Source: a virus
Reading direction: 5' to 3' (one strand)
IMG/VR virus record: IMGVR_UViG_3300031566_000061
Coordinates: 1-50,086 of that record
DNA: 50,086 nt
A model generated the notes under the pieces. The model saw only the letters and a program-made list of their open reading frames with translations. It ran no database searches and was not told the origin of the DNA. This document shows, piece after piece, positions 33,371 through 40,085 of this stretch; position 1 is the first letter of the stretch; each line of letters starts with the position of its first letter. Made by a program: the position numbers and the translations under genes.

Positions 33371-34171
33371 ATGATACGATTGATACACGGGGATTGTCTG
33401 GAAGTTATGGCACAGCTTGCCGAGGAAGGAGTCAAGGTGGATGCTGTTATAACGGACCCGCCCTATGGGATTACGGCGTGTCAGTGGGATTTGATTATTC
33501 CATTTGATTTTATGTGGAAATATCTTGAAGCTATTCGGAATAATTCTGCATGTATTGTTCTATTTGGGTCAGAACCTTTTTCAAGTAAATTACGAATAAG
33601 TAATTTGAAGAATTTCAAATATGACTGGATATGGCATAAAAACAAACCAACTGGACTCTGGCATGCAGAAAAAAGGCCAATGAAGCAACATGAAATAATA
33701 AGCGTATTTTATAATGGTTCTTATTTTCCACAAAAAGAAAATTATAGAGGAAAGTTCAAGCAGAAACAATTCATAAAAATATATAATAGCGATATATATG
33801 GGGGATCACAATCGCCTTTCAAATACAAAAACGAAACCTTAAATGCAACGAAAAGATATCCTGGTAGCATCCAATATTTTGATGTTGTTGCAAGGCCAGT
33901 GCATCCGACACAAAAACCAGTAGCCCTAATTAAATACCTTATCAAAACCTACACCATGCCAAGGCAAACAGTGCTTGACTTTGCCATGGGGTCCGGGACT
34001 ACTGGAGTAGCCTGCAAGGAACTTAACCGGGATTTCATCGGCATAGAAAAAGACCCAAAGTACTTTGGTCTCGCAAAGGACCGGATTTATGCCACGAACT
34101 ACCAACCGGACCTTTTTGAGGACACCACGGATACTGAACCCGCGATAAACCAGGGGGAACTATGGGATTGA
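33371..34171 (+). CDS. DNA methyltransferase (N4/N6, DNA_methylase family)
   Basis: The 266-residue enzyme has the catalytic motif first: VDAVITDPPYGITACQWD (about residues 27-44), a central region for target recognition, then VHPTQKPVALIKYLI and the AdoMet-binding FAMGSGTTGVACKELNRDFI near 210-230. This order is the beta class (N4-cytosine or N6-adenine). With the Dam-type enzyme at 22966 the phage has two active-looking methylases and likely protects its DNA at two sites. Start follows AAAGGAG. Confidence 0.92.
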   Translation: MIRLIHGDCLEVMAQLAEEGVKVDAVITDPPYGITACQWDLIIPFDFMWKYLEAIRNNSACIVLFGSEPFSSKLRISNLKNFKYDWIWHKNKPTGLWHAEKRPMKQHEIISVFYNGSYFPQKENYRGKFKQKQFIKIYNSDIYGGSQSPFKYKNETLNATKRYPGSIQYFDVVARPVHPTQKPVALIKYLIKTYTMPRQTVLDFAMGSGTTGVACKELNRDFIGIEKDPKYFGLAKDRIYATNYQPDLFEDTTDTEPAINQGELWD

Positions 34172-34243
34172 GCGCGTAAACCACTTAAATCCAGGTAATA
34201 TGCAATTTTTTTCTCTTTTTTTTATTTTTTTCACAGAAAACAC

Positions 34244-34272
34244 TTGACTATTTGATAACGCTGTGTTATACT
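34244..34272 (+). promoter_or_regulatory. Early promoter with palindrome
   Basis: TTGACT (34244-34249) and TATACT (34267-34272) are 17 bases apart and follow a long T-rich tract. The spacer and -10 form ATAAC-gctgt-GTTAT (34255-34269), a variant of the TGTAACA palindrome. It drives the genes between 34306 and 37381. Confidence 0.8.
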
Positions 34273-34305
34273 ATGGGTATATTATGATTGAGAAGGAGTA
34301 AGAAC

Positions 34306-34896
34306 ATGAAAAGAAAATTGATGAGACTAAGAATTGAAGATACAAACAGAGGCCAACGTCCGGCCACAAGACGAGAGGCCCTCGAGGTCTCAGGGCTGAC
34401 TTATCGGGAAATCCGAAAAGTACTGTATCCGTACGGAACGGATGAATCTGTTTTTGATATTTTCCACACAGGAGACGCCGAAGTTGCTTTCTCAATTTCC
34501 CAAGGCGGATACAACTTCCGCCTTGTCGCGGAAAAGGTTTTTCCTGAAAAACCTGAATCAAAAATAAGGCTCAAAGAAACCAAATTCTCTGAGGAGGCAT
34601 TGATGTCCCCTATCGAACGAGAGACCCGGTTGAAAATCAACTCCAAATTTGGGCTTGATCTTCAACAAAATTATATCACTTCGTGTGGTATGGCAAAAAT
34701 ACTGCATATTGTAGTTGGCTACGAACGGTCTTTTTCCTCGAAAGAGGAGATAATTGAAACGGTCATGGAATGGCTGGGACAGAACGCTTTTTTAGATCAC
34801 GACGATTACTACATATTTGTAGTAGACGGCGTGGCGCATACGATAGGAGGCAGTGGGCTAAGGCGCCTCCAGGAAGGTAAATTCAAGACTGAATAG
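34306..34896 (+). CDS. Hypothetical protein, first gene of the tRNA-like-leader block
   Basis: From ATG 34306 (GGAG upstream) the product is 196 residues. It has a basic N-terminus and an HTH-like segment (ATRREALEVSGLTYREIRKV). The centre and C-terminus (YEMILMSPIERET-like region LMSPIERETRLKINSKF and DDYYIFVVDGVAHTIGG) predict mixed alpha/beta. No family is recognised. The gene is the only one in this block not preceded by a tRNA-like element and has its own promoter. Confidence 0.55.
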   Translation: MKRKLMRLRIEDTNRGQRPATRREALEVSGLTYREIRKVLYPYGTDESVFDIFHTGDAEVAFSISQGGYNFRLVAEKVFPEKPESKIRLKETKFSEEALMSPIERETRLKINSKFGLDLQQNYITSCGMAKILHIVVGYERSFSSKEEIIETVMEWLGQNAFLDHDDYYIFVVDGVAHTIGGSGLRRLQEGKFKTE

Positions 34897-34902
34897 ACCA
34901 GC

Positions 34903-34946
34903 CCCCGGTCCAGGTAGGTTAAGCCGGTTCAATTCCGGCACCGGGG
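34903..34946 (+). ncRNA. tRNA-like minihelix, copy 1 (complete)
   Basis: CCCCGGT (34903-34909) pairs perfectly with ACCGGGG (34940-34946) as a 7-bp acceptor-like stem. The 13-base linker CCAGGTAGGTTAA resembles a tRNA D-loop with its GG pair. Then GCCGG-TTCAATT-CCGGC (34923-34939) is a perfect T-arm with the consensus T-loop. No D-stem, anticodon arm or 3' CCA is present (next bases TATA). The stacked 12 bp (7+5) is the canonical tRNA acceptor/T length. Confidence 0.75.
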
Positions 34947-34950
34947 TATA

Positions 34951-34997
34951 CCCGCTTTCGCGGGAAATTTATTACAGCCCAAAAAGGGCTAAAGGAG
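34951..34997 (+). promoter_or_regulatory. Leader hairpin pair ahead of ribosome site, copy 1
   Basis: Hairpin 1 is CCCGC-TTTC-GCGGG (34951-34964). Hairpin 2 is AGCCC-AAAAA-GGGCT (34976-34990) and ends directly at AAAGGAG (34991-34997), the site for the gene at 35006. A hairpin touching the Shine-Dalgarno may tune or protect translation. Hairpin 1 of copy 2 has a different sequence but the same 5-bp/4-base form. Confidence 0.7.
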
Positions 34998-35005
34998 TTT
35001 GCAAA

Positions 35006-35734
35006 ATGGAAGCTTATAGACGACTCAGATTCGCAAAGTGTTCTCTCGATCATAAGGAACGGGTAACAGATTTTTCCAAATGGAATGGTCTGGGTGCAGC
35101 CATCATTGGTGATATGAACGGGAAAGGGTGGCACGAGGGATTGATTAGCGATAACAAACTGATCCCCGGAGATTATTTTCATTATGATGGGGGTGAGGGA
35201 AAACATTGTTATAACCCGCAGACAGAAAAATGTGGGTTTGATTCCGTAAGACTTCTTACGGATGTTAAATATTTTGGTGATAATCCAGATATAACAATGG
35301 ATGCTTGGGTCAATTTAACCCCTCATCCGATTATGTTACATCGTGATAAGAAAGTGACTCGGTGGGATGGCGCTGCATATGATGCGGCTGCCAGACTGAA
35401 AGAATCATATGGGGAACCGGACAAAAACGGAGTACGGAATATCCAATATACCGAAGTACTCAATTTGCCGAATCCAGCATCAAGAATTATGTTTATCGTA
35501 AGCCTTCCCCTATTGCTTGGGATGAAAGCTGCGGGGATAAATCGGCCAGATTGCATTGCCCCAGATACCGGAGATGGAGCTGTAAGAGAAAAAGAAGGAA
35601 AGTTTTGCGGGAGAATCATAGGAACCCGTGGTTTCATTCGGTTGAAAAATGATCAGTTGCAGTCAAGGACAGAGGAGCTGGAAAAAGAAATTGAACATGC
35701 TTATTTTGTTCATCCAGACCTTCGATCTATGTAA
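35006..35734 (+). CDS. Phage protein with NLTPH-type domain
   Basis: The 242-residue product has an N-terminal region of unknown type and, from about residue 105, the pattern VNLTPHPIMLHRDKKVTRW ... RIMFIVSLPLLLGMK ... RIIGTRGFIRLKN. This is a domain widespread in phages but without known function. Eight bases separate AGGAG and ATG, behind the hairpin leader. The C-terminal tail (LQSRTEELEKEIEHAY) is a short coiled coil. Confidence 0.65.
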   Translation: MEAYRRLRFAKCSLDHKERVTDFSKWNGLGAAIIGDMNGKGWHEGLISDNKLIPGDYFHYDGGEGKHCYNPQTEKCGFDSVRLLTDVKYFGDNPDITMDAWVNLTPHPIMLHRDKKVTRWDGAAYDAAARLKESYGEPDKNGVRNIQYTEVLNLPNPASRIMFIVSLPLLLGMKAAGINRPDCIAPDTGDGAVREKEGKFCGRIIGTRGFIRLKNDQLQSRTEELEKEIEHAYFVHPDLRSM

Positions 35735-35776
35735 TTCGTATTGGTACTCCACCGCGGAAAAAGTGTAATCGAGTAT

Positions 35777-35838
35777 CCCCGGCCCAGGTAGGTTACCCCG
35801 GTATCATTCCGGCACCGGGGTATACCAACCACGGTTGG
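35777..35838 (+). ncRNA. tRNA-like minihelix, copy 2 with covarying hairpin
   Basis: CCCCGGC (35777-35783) pairs with ACCGGGG (35814-35820) over six of seven positions. The linker CCAGGTAGGTTAC and stem CCCGG/CCGGC (four of five pairs) follow copy 1, but the T-loop reads TATCATT. The next hairpin is CCAAC-CACG-GTTGG (35825-35838) where copy 1 has CCCGC-TTTC-GCGGG. The changes keep pairing, so structure appears selected. Confidence 0.7.
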
Positions 35839-35873
35839 AAAATTAAACATTAGAGGAGAATTAAGGAGTTAAG

Positions 35874-36203
35874 ATGAAAAGAACAAACCAGTCTTTTGTG
35901 ACACAAGATTACCATGGAAATTATATTACATGTACTGATCCAACACATACCGGTTCTCGTAAAGCGCACGAAAAAATGCTCCTTGCATGGGCAAGGGAAT
36001 ATTTTAAGATTCCGATTACACGCATAGATATCCTATATGGGAAACTATGCGATGATATCTCCAAATTATGGCTACAGAGGCCGGGAGATGGGTGGTTTAC
36101 GGATAAAATTGGGGAGTGGAGAACTCCCTTTTGTGATATTCGTATCGAAATATCACATGACGATACGAGAATTATCTTTCTTTTACCGAAACGGTCCAGG
36201 TAG
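35874..36203 (+). CDS. Hypothetical protein ending inside a tRNA-like element
   Basis: The 109-residue product (TNQSFVTQDYHGNYITCTDP...) is mixed in composition with an aromatic centre. Its last codons CGG TCC AGG TAG lie inside the third tRNA-like element, so the 3' end was probably formed when the element inserted or was copied. Ribosome site AAGGAG precedes. The function is unknown. Confidence 0.55.
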   Translation: MKRTNQSFVTQDYHGNYITCTDPTHTGSRKAHEKMLLAWAREYFKIPITRIDILYGKLCDDISKLWLQRPGDGWFTDKIGEWRTPFCDIRIEISHDDTRIIFLLPKRSR

Positions 36204-36264
36204 GTTACGCCGGTATACCCGCTTTCGCGGGAAAATTAACGCAGCCCAAAAAGGGCTAAAGGAG
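36193..36264 (+). ncRNA. tRNA-like element, copy 3 (T-arm deleted), plus leader hairpins
   Basis: GGTCCAGGTAGGTTA is conserved, then GCCGG joins directly to tatacccgc. Compared with copy 1 it lacks 19 bases: T-loop, 3' T-stem strand and 3' acceptor strand. Both leader hairpins are kept: CCCGC-TTTC-GCGGG (36218-36231) and AGCCC-AAAAA-GGGCT (36243-36257) before AAAGGAG (36258-36264). It appears to be a deletion derivative. Confidence 0.65.
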
Positions 36265-36270
36265 AATAAT

Positions 36271-36831
36271 ATGAAGGTATTGCCGTCAGAAAAAGAGAAA
36301 GCCATCAAAGAGGCTATCAATGAATTTGATACTAATTGTTCCTTCACGATATGCGAACCATGTGACTGTGGTTCGCATATTCAACATAACAATGGTGGAA
36401 ACTACCATTGTTATATTTCCCTTGCAAGGGAAAAAGATAGATTTTTTGTGAAATATGAAACAACGTCGGAGTTAGAGCCGGAGGCAGAATGGGAAGAAAT
36501 ATTCAACCGAGAACAAGCCATTAAGATAATTGAAGAAAACGCGGATTGGCTTCCACAGCCGCATGAAGTGGGTACTAGAAAAATACTCATTAATGCGCAG
36601 TATGGGGGCTTTTCATTGCCCCGAAATATTTTAAGAAAATTCGGTTACACCGACTCTCATCTCGTACAACGGGATGATGAGAATTTAATCAAATATATTG
36701 AAGAGAATGAAATTAAAACCAATGTGACATGTAGTCTAAAAATAGTTCAAATCCCATCAAACATCGATTGGAAAATAGAACAAAATGATGGGCTGGAATG
36801 GGTTGCTGAAAAACATAGAATATGGGAATGA
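36271..36831 (+). CDS. Protein with phage GGF(S/G)L domain
   Basis: The 186-residue product has a Cys-rich N-terminal part (TICEPCDCGSHIQHNNG). From about residue 104 it has the phage domain KILINAQYGGFSLPRNILRK ... LIKYIEENEIKT ... LKIVQIPSNIDWKIEQNDG followed by LEWVAEKHRIW. That domain is common in phages and has no known role. A 36-residue fragment of the same family is encoded at 39114. Confidence 0.65.
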   Translation: MKVLPSEKEKAIKEAINEFDTNCSFTICEPCDCGSHIQHNNGGNYHCYISLAREKDRFFVKYETTSELEPEAEWEEIFNREQAIKIIEENADWLPQPHEVGTRKILINAQYGGFSLPRNILRKFGYTDSHLVQRDDENLIKYIEENEIKTNVTCSLKIVQIPSNIDWKIEQNDGLEWVAEKHRIWE

Positions 36832-36865
36832 TTCCAGCCCCAGGTCTAAGGAGAATGGAGGAAAT

Positions 36866-37381
36866 ATGACTAAGAAAATAGAAGATTTCTATAGAACTTA
36901 CACCGTTACTGACGCTAACGGCAATCAGATACCATTAGAGAAAGTGAATATGTGGAGTGAAGCGTATCATTTGTGGGGGGACGGGCCAAGAACAATTACA
37001 GCCCATGATTATATCATGGGTGAAAAAACAAGGAGTACCGATGAGATGGCCTATGCCATCGAAAATCGGTCAAATGACTATTTCACCGTTTTGAAAAACG
37101 ATGAAATAGTCATATGTAAATTGAGCGATAAAGACAAGCGGTTCCATTATTGCTACGAAATCAAATTAGGGGGAAAGAGCGTTCATTCCAGCCTAATCCC
37201 AGGTCTGAGAGAGCGAATTGAAGGGCGTGAAACCTTTGAATTGATTGCCTGGCATTTTGATCAAACCTGGGTAGGGGATCAACCGGTCCATATCCAGAAG
37301 AGAACCCAGGTACCCCAGGGTGTACCTGGGTATGGTCCTTTGCTCGATTATGAGAAAAAGACGGGGTTGCAGGCAAGTTAA
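36866..37381 (+). CDS. Hypothetical protein
   Basis: The 171-residue product (MTKKIEDFYRTYTVTDANGN...) is polar, with an alpha/beta centre (YFTVLKNDEIVICKLSD, CYEIKLGGKSVHSSLIPG) and a Gly/Pro-rich end. The stretch before it (ccagccccaggtctaagg) resembles the start of the tRNA-like leaders but lacks the arms. Ribosome site GGAGG. No family is recognised. Confidence 0.5.
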   Translation: MTKKIEDFYRTYTVTDANGNQIPLEKVNMWSEAYHLWGDGPRTITAHDYIMGEKTRSTDEMAYAIENRSNDYFTVLKNDEIVICKLSDKDKRFHYCYEIKLGGKSVHSSLIPGLRERIEGRETFELIAWHFDQTWVGDQPVHIQKRTQVPQGVPGYGPLLDYEKKTGLQAS

Positions 37382-37394
37382 TAGACCAGCCAGC

Positions 37395-37473
37395 CCCCGG
37401 TCCAGGTAGGTTACACCGGTTCAATTCTGGCACATCCGTACAGGTACTCCCCGGTTCGACTCCGGGGACGGGT
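37395..37473 (+). ncRNA. Two tRNA-like minihelices in tandem, copy 4
   Basis: The first half (CCCCGGT, linker CCAGGTAGGTTAC, stem ACCGG with loop TTCAATT and CTGGC) is degenerate: its 3' acceptor strand is lost. The second is ATCCGT (37434-37439) paired with ACGGGT (37468-37473), short linker ACAGGTACT and CCCCGG-TTCGACT-CCGGGG (37449-37467). That is again 12 stacked base pairs and a perfect T-loop consensus. It ends the plus-strand block. Confidence 0.65.
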
Positions 37474-37521
37474 TGGCGATTAAACCAACTGGCCGTTCAA
37501 GTGAAGCAAGGCTATCACAAC

Positions 37522-37551
37522 AAAAACAAGGGCTATGCAAACAACAGCCCT
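37522..37551 (-). terminator. Terminator of the minus-strand membrane-protein pair
   Basis: On the minus strand AGGGCT (37546-37551) pairs with AGCCCT (37529-37534) around a loop, followed by TGTTTTTG. It lies 20 bases after the stop of the 37572 gene and between convergent genes. Confidence 0.6.
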
Positions 37552-37571
37552 AACCATCCGAAAGTTTGTAT

Positions 37572-38063
37572 TTATGGGTTTCTTTTTCTTTTCATTATCC
37601 AACGTTTAATCATCCTTTTTTTTGTCAAACGCTGCTCTTTTTTGATTTTCAGAGCCTGCATTTGGGCCGTTTTCATTTCGAGTATAGCCCACTCGAAGAT
37701 TATCTTCATGCATTCCAGCGTTTCCGGTGGAATCCCTGACATGGTTTTTGCAAACTCCTTGTAAGCATCCCACGCCTGTGATTTTTTCCACCTTGGGCGC
37801 GGCTGAATAGACCGAGCGATGGACGCCCAAACCCCGCCCCCTTCCTCTATTTCGGCCAGGATTGCTTCCTTGTCGACGGTAGGCAATGGGGCTGTAATTT
37901 CCCGGAGTAAAAAGACGTTAAGGGCAATGGATAGGACCAATAATACGGCGCCGATTGCCAGTATTCTTTTTACCCATCTTGAAAGTTTAGAGCCATCCAT
38001 TCCTTTACTCCATTTTCCAAATTGCTTTTTTGGGGCTGAGTCCCGGTACCGCCTCCGGGACAC
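37572..38063 (-). CDS. Single-pass membrane protein (possible spanin-like)
   Basis: The 163-residue product has a basic N-terminus, one membrane helix (ILAIGAVLLVLSIALNVFLL, about 35-54) and a long soluble part with a Glu-rich segment and a helical basic C-terminus (MKTAQMQALKIKKEQR). The form fits inner-membrane spanins or other lysis accessories but no motif proves it. It forms a small minus-strand island with the next gene inside plus-strand territory. Confidence 0.5.
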   Translation of the reverse strand: MSRRRYRDSAPKKQFGKWSKGMDGSKLSRWVKRILAIGAVLLVLSIALNVFLLREITAPLPTVDKEAILAEIEEGGGVWASIARSIQPRPRWKKSQAWDAYKEFAKTMSGIPPETLECMKIIFEWAILEMKTAQMQALKIKKEQRLTKKRMIKRWIMKRKRNP

Positions 38064-38066
38064 CCA

Positions 38067-38435
38067 CTATTTCCCTTGGCCACCATGTAATGGTAGCTTA
38101 CTTCTTATCGAACCGTCCGGATCAACAACAGGCTCTCCTTCTATCGGAGTATCAAAAAACGCCTTAGCTACCCTCTCGACTTCCCTTTGTGGCCATGGTG
38201 GCTTACCTTCAAACGGCTTTTGCGCTGCTTTTGCCCCAAGGCTGCCACCCATAATCCCAATGGAAGCCCATAAGAAATACTCCCATCCATCCACCTGAAA
38301 GAAAAAGCCTACCACCGAAACCACTACCAGTGTCCCGGAATAAATTGTACCCATAAAGGAAATAAACCTCATTAAGGAGTATTTTCCACTATTGCCTTTC
38401 AGCATTTGTTTAATCATATTCAAATAATACGGCAT
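38067..38435 (-). CDS. Two-helix membrane protein (possible holin)
   Basis: The 122-residue product has two membrane helices: MRFISFMGTIYSGTLVVVSV (about 22-41, extending to VGFFF) and EYFLWASIGIMGGSLGAKAA (about 51-72). A soluble tail follows. Size and layout fit class II holins, and the gene sits four bases upstream of the single-pass membrane protein. The ATG stands very close to a poly-G site (AGGGGGGGA), so the internal ATG at codon 7 may be used. No function is proven. Confidence 0.5.
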   Translation of the reverse strand: MPYYLNMIKQMLKGNSGKYSLMRFISFMGTIYSGTLVVVSVVGFFFQVDGWEYFLWASIGIMGGSLGAKAAQKPFEGKPPWPQREVERVAKAFFDTPIEGEPVVDPDGSIRSKLPLHGGQGK

Positions 38436-38492
38436 TCCCCCCCTAAAAACAAGCTTATTTATAAAAAAATCACGTTTTTTTATTTTTACCCC

Positions 38493-38521
38493 TTGACAAT
38501 TGTGTAACAGCGTGTTACAGT
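38493..38521 (+). promoter_or_regulatory. Early promoter with perfect TGTAACA palindrome
   Basis: TTGACA (38493-38498) and TACAGT (38516-38521) are 17 bases apart after a T-rich tract. Between and over them lies TGTAACA-gcg-TGTTACA, the same core as at 18424 with a different centre. It reads into the genes from 38558. Confidence 0.8.
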
Positions 38522-38557
38522 ATAGGTACGCTTAAAAATTACATCGGAGGTAACCAG

Positions 38558-39067
38558 GTGACAATGGTAACGCTAAAAGAAAAAAATATGGCGATGGCTA
38601 AACTGTACATGGCCCAGGCAAGAGCGCTTAGGATACAAGAGGTTATGAGAAAAACCTCCAGTACTTTTGAAGATGCTTCGATCTTTGTAGACACAACTCC
38701 AGTGGATTTGAAATTTGCTTCACTGGGGGTATTTATGAAGATTAACATGGCTCAAATTCATCGAGATATGGCCATGGCTAATCTAACCAGTGTGGAGACT
38801 GAAGAGCTTCCAATAAAACCTAAAAGGACCCAAAAGATTTACATCGATAAAACTGGGGCAACCTGGGAAATGCGATTTGAAGGCCCAATAAATACTACAT
38901 TCAGGATGCTTTCAGGTATGGTCTACCATGGGGTTAATGTAGAAAGAAAAACCTCACCGGTCGACCGTTCCGATAAATACTTTGAATTGACATCACAGTA
39001 TCCGGAGGAATGTTTCCATATTCCAACCAGGTTAAAGCGGTCCGTGTTGATTACTTGCCAACAATAA
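38558..39067 (+). CDS. Hypothetical protein
   Basis: The 169-residue product starts at GTG 38558 (GGAGG eight bases before). The next ATG, two codons later, is an alternative. The N-terminus is helical and Met/Ala-rich (KNMAMAKLYMAQARALR ... MKINMAQIHRDMAMAN). The C-terminus is beta-rich (KIYIDKTGATWEMRFEGP ... GMVYHGVNVE). No family is recognised. It is first behind a palindromic promoter. Confidence 0.55.
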   Translation: MTMVTLKEKNMAMAKLYMAQARALRIQEVMRKTSSTFEDASIFVDTTPVDLKFASLGVFMKINMAQIHRDMAMANLTSVETEELPIKPKRTQKIYIDKTGATWEMRFEGPINTTFRMLSGMVYHGVNVERKTSPVDRSDKYFELTSQYPEECFHIPTRLKRSVLITCQQ

Positions 39068-39072
39068 TAGTA

Positions 39073-39100
39073 TCCGGGTCTCCCTTTGAGGAGACCCGGA
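39073..39100 (+). terminator. 11-bp perfect intergenic hairpin
   Basis: TCCGGGTCTCC pairs with GGAGACCCGGA around CTTTGA, six bases after the stop of the preceding gene. No T-run follows. AGGAGG of the next gene follows closely instead. It may be a 3' stabiliser or an attenuator rather than a terminator. Confidence 0.6.
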
Positions 39101-39113
39101 CAGGAGGTAAAAT

Positions 39114-39224
39114 ATGATGATAAAAACAACACAAGTTGTAATCTGTAATAGTTTTGGAGGCTTCGGCCTTAGTGAAAAAGCATATGAAGAACTTGGGTTA
39201 ATCTGGGATGGATACGGGAGTTAA
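39114..39224 (+). CDS. 36-residue fragment of the phage GGF(S/G)L family
   Basis: The frame (MMIKTTQVVICNSFGGFGLS then EKAYEELGLIWDGYG) has AGGAGG upstream. It equals the start of the domain seen at residues 104-186 of the protein at 36271 and in many phages, but stops after 36 residues. It is either a decayed gene or a minimal peptide still translated. Confidence 0.5.
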   Translation: MMIKTTQVVICNSFGGFGLSEKAYEELGLIWDGYGS

Positions 39225-39242
39225 ATTAGGGCTGGAGGTAAG

Positions 39243-39620
39243 ATGATGACGAAAAAACATGAAGGCTATTATTCCAGAGGAGGTCCTTGCGGAGAGTTTT
39301 TCGCGGCCAACTGTTATTCAGATGACATAATGGATGCCATTGATCCCTTGTCTGGCTTAATTCAATTACCACTTAGGAACATAAAAAATATGTTATGGTG
39401 GTTTGACAAAGGGTCTATCTTTTTTAGGATATGTTTCTACAATGGGTTTATAGTCGAAAAGGCTATCCTGGAAATCGATCTTGTCGATTTTATTTTTCCA
39501 ACACTGATAAAATATGGTGAAAGCGATAAAGAGATCGCTTTTGAGTCAAACGATTATAGATATGTGATTGACAAGGGCGATTTTACAAAAATCACTCCTG
39601 GCAATGTTTTTCCTATTTAA
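39243..39620 (+). CDS. Hypothetical protein
   Basis: The 125-residue product is rich in aromatic residues (MLWWFDKGSIFFRICFYNG) with a beta-rich end (YRYVIDKGDFTKITPGNVF). The segment ICFYNGFIVEKAILE resembles VCFHNGLIGERMVMHF in the next gene, so the two may be related. Ribosome site GGAGG precedes ATG ATG. The function is unknown. Confidence 0.55.
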   Translation: MMTKKHEGYYSRGGPCGEFFAANCYSDDIMDAIDPLSGLIQLPLRNIKNMLWWFDKGSIFFRICFYNGFIVEKAILEIDLVDFIFPTLIKYGESDKEIAFESNDYRYVIDKGDFTKITPGNVFPI

Positions 39621-39662
39621 GCTTAAAGGAGTTATTATGAAACTTATTGTTAAGGAGTCAAG

Positions 39663-40085
39663 ATGGAACCGAAAAATCAAAACCTAACGAATGATGAAAT
39701 GGCTGTAGTGCGATGGACTCCCCCGGACGACCCCGGGGCTCCCTCCGGGGGACCGCGGGGGGAAATAGCCGAATTAGTCGATCAATTAAAAAAACATGCC
39801 GCCGAAGAGCTTGCTTCAGGTCTTAAAAAAGCTATATCGGTAATGGATTCCATTAAAAGGAAACCACCCCACAACGCTGAAGCAGAGGCCGCCTTGACTC
39901 CAGACTGGCTTAGACGCTGGGATCCCCCGGAAGGCCATGGGAAGGGGCTTTTCAACTATGCTGCTCTTCATGATCCGCCAGGAGATGGGAAAATTACTGT
40001 AAGTTGGAAGGTATGTTTCCATAATGGTCTTATTGGCGAAAGAATGGTAATGCACTTTACTCCAGGTAACGGGGGAAAAGTATGA
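39663..40085 (+). CDS. Hypothetical mosaic protein with dnaB-derived segment
   Basis: The 140-residue product contains TPPDDPGAPSGGPRG, encoded by a relative of the GC-rich repeat, then SIKRKPPHNAEAEAALTPDW. The latter is an almost exact copy of the start of the DnaB protein downstream (PPHNAEAEAA), with 25 identical bases at 39876-39900. The C-terminus (KITVSWKVCFHNGLIGERMV) resembles the previous gene. It is thus a patchwork. A 16-residue frame at 39637 with AAAGGAG overlaps its start. Confidence 0.5.
   Translation: MEPKNQNLTNDEMAVVRWTPPDDPGAPSGGPRGEIAELVDQLKKHAAEELASGLKKAISVMDSIKRKPPHNAEAEAALTPDWLRRWDPPEGHGKGLFNYAALHDPPGDGKITVSWKVCFHNGLIGERMVMHFTPGNGGKV
39719..39762. repeat. Dispersed GC-rich repeat, single copy
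   Basis: tcccccggacg and the following CCCCGGGG and CCTCCGGGGG blocks match units of the 33043 array in order. It lies in frame in a coding sequence. The match is partial, so the relation is probable rather than certain. Confidence 0.5.

Noticed and set aside
33371-34171. Restriction partner for the methylase
   Set aside because: Neighbouring genes show no nuclease motif, so the methylase is treated as a solitary protective enzyme.
37385-37480. A complete tRNA gene
   Set aside because: T-arm consensus sequences and a possible CCAGCCC/GGGTTGG stem are present, but no D-stem or anticodon arm can be fitted and no CCA is encoded. The minihelix reading explains the bases better.
37501-37764. 87-codon plus-strand frame with hydrophobic start
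   Set aside because: It is antisense to the membrane protein at 37572 and lacks a ribosome site. Its hydrophobic residues mirror the opposite strand.
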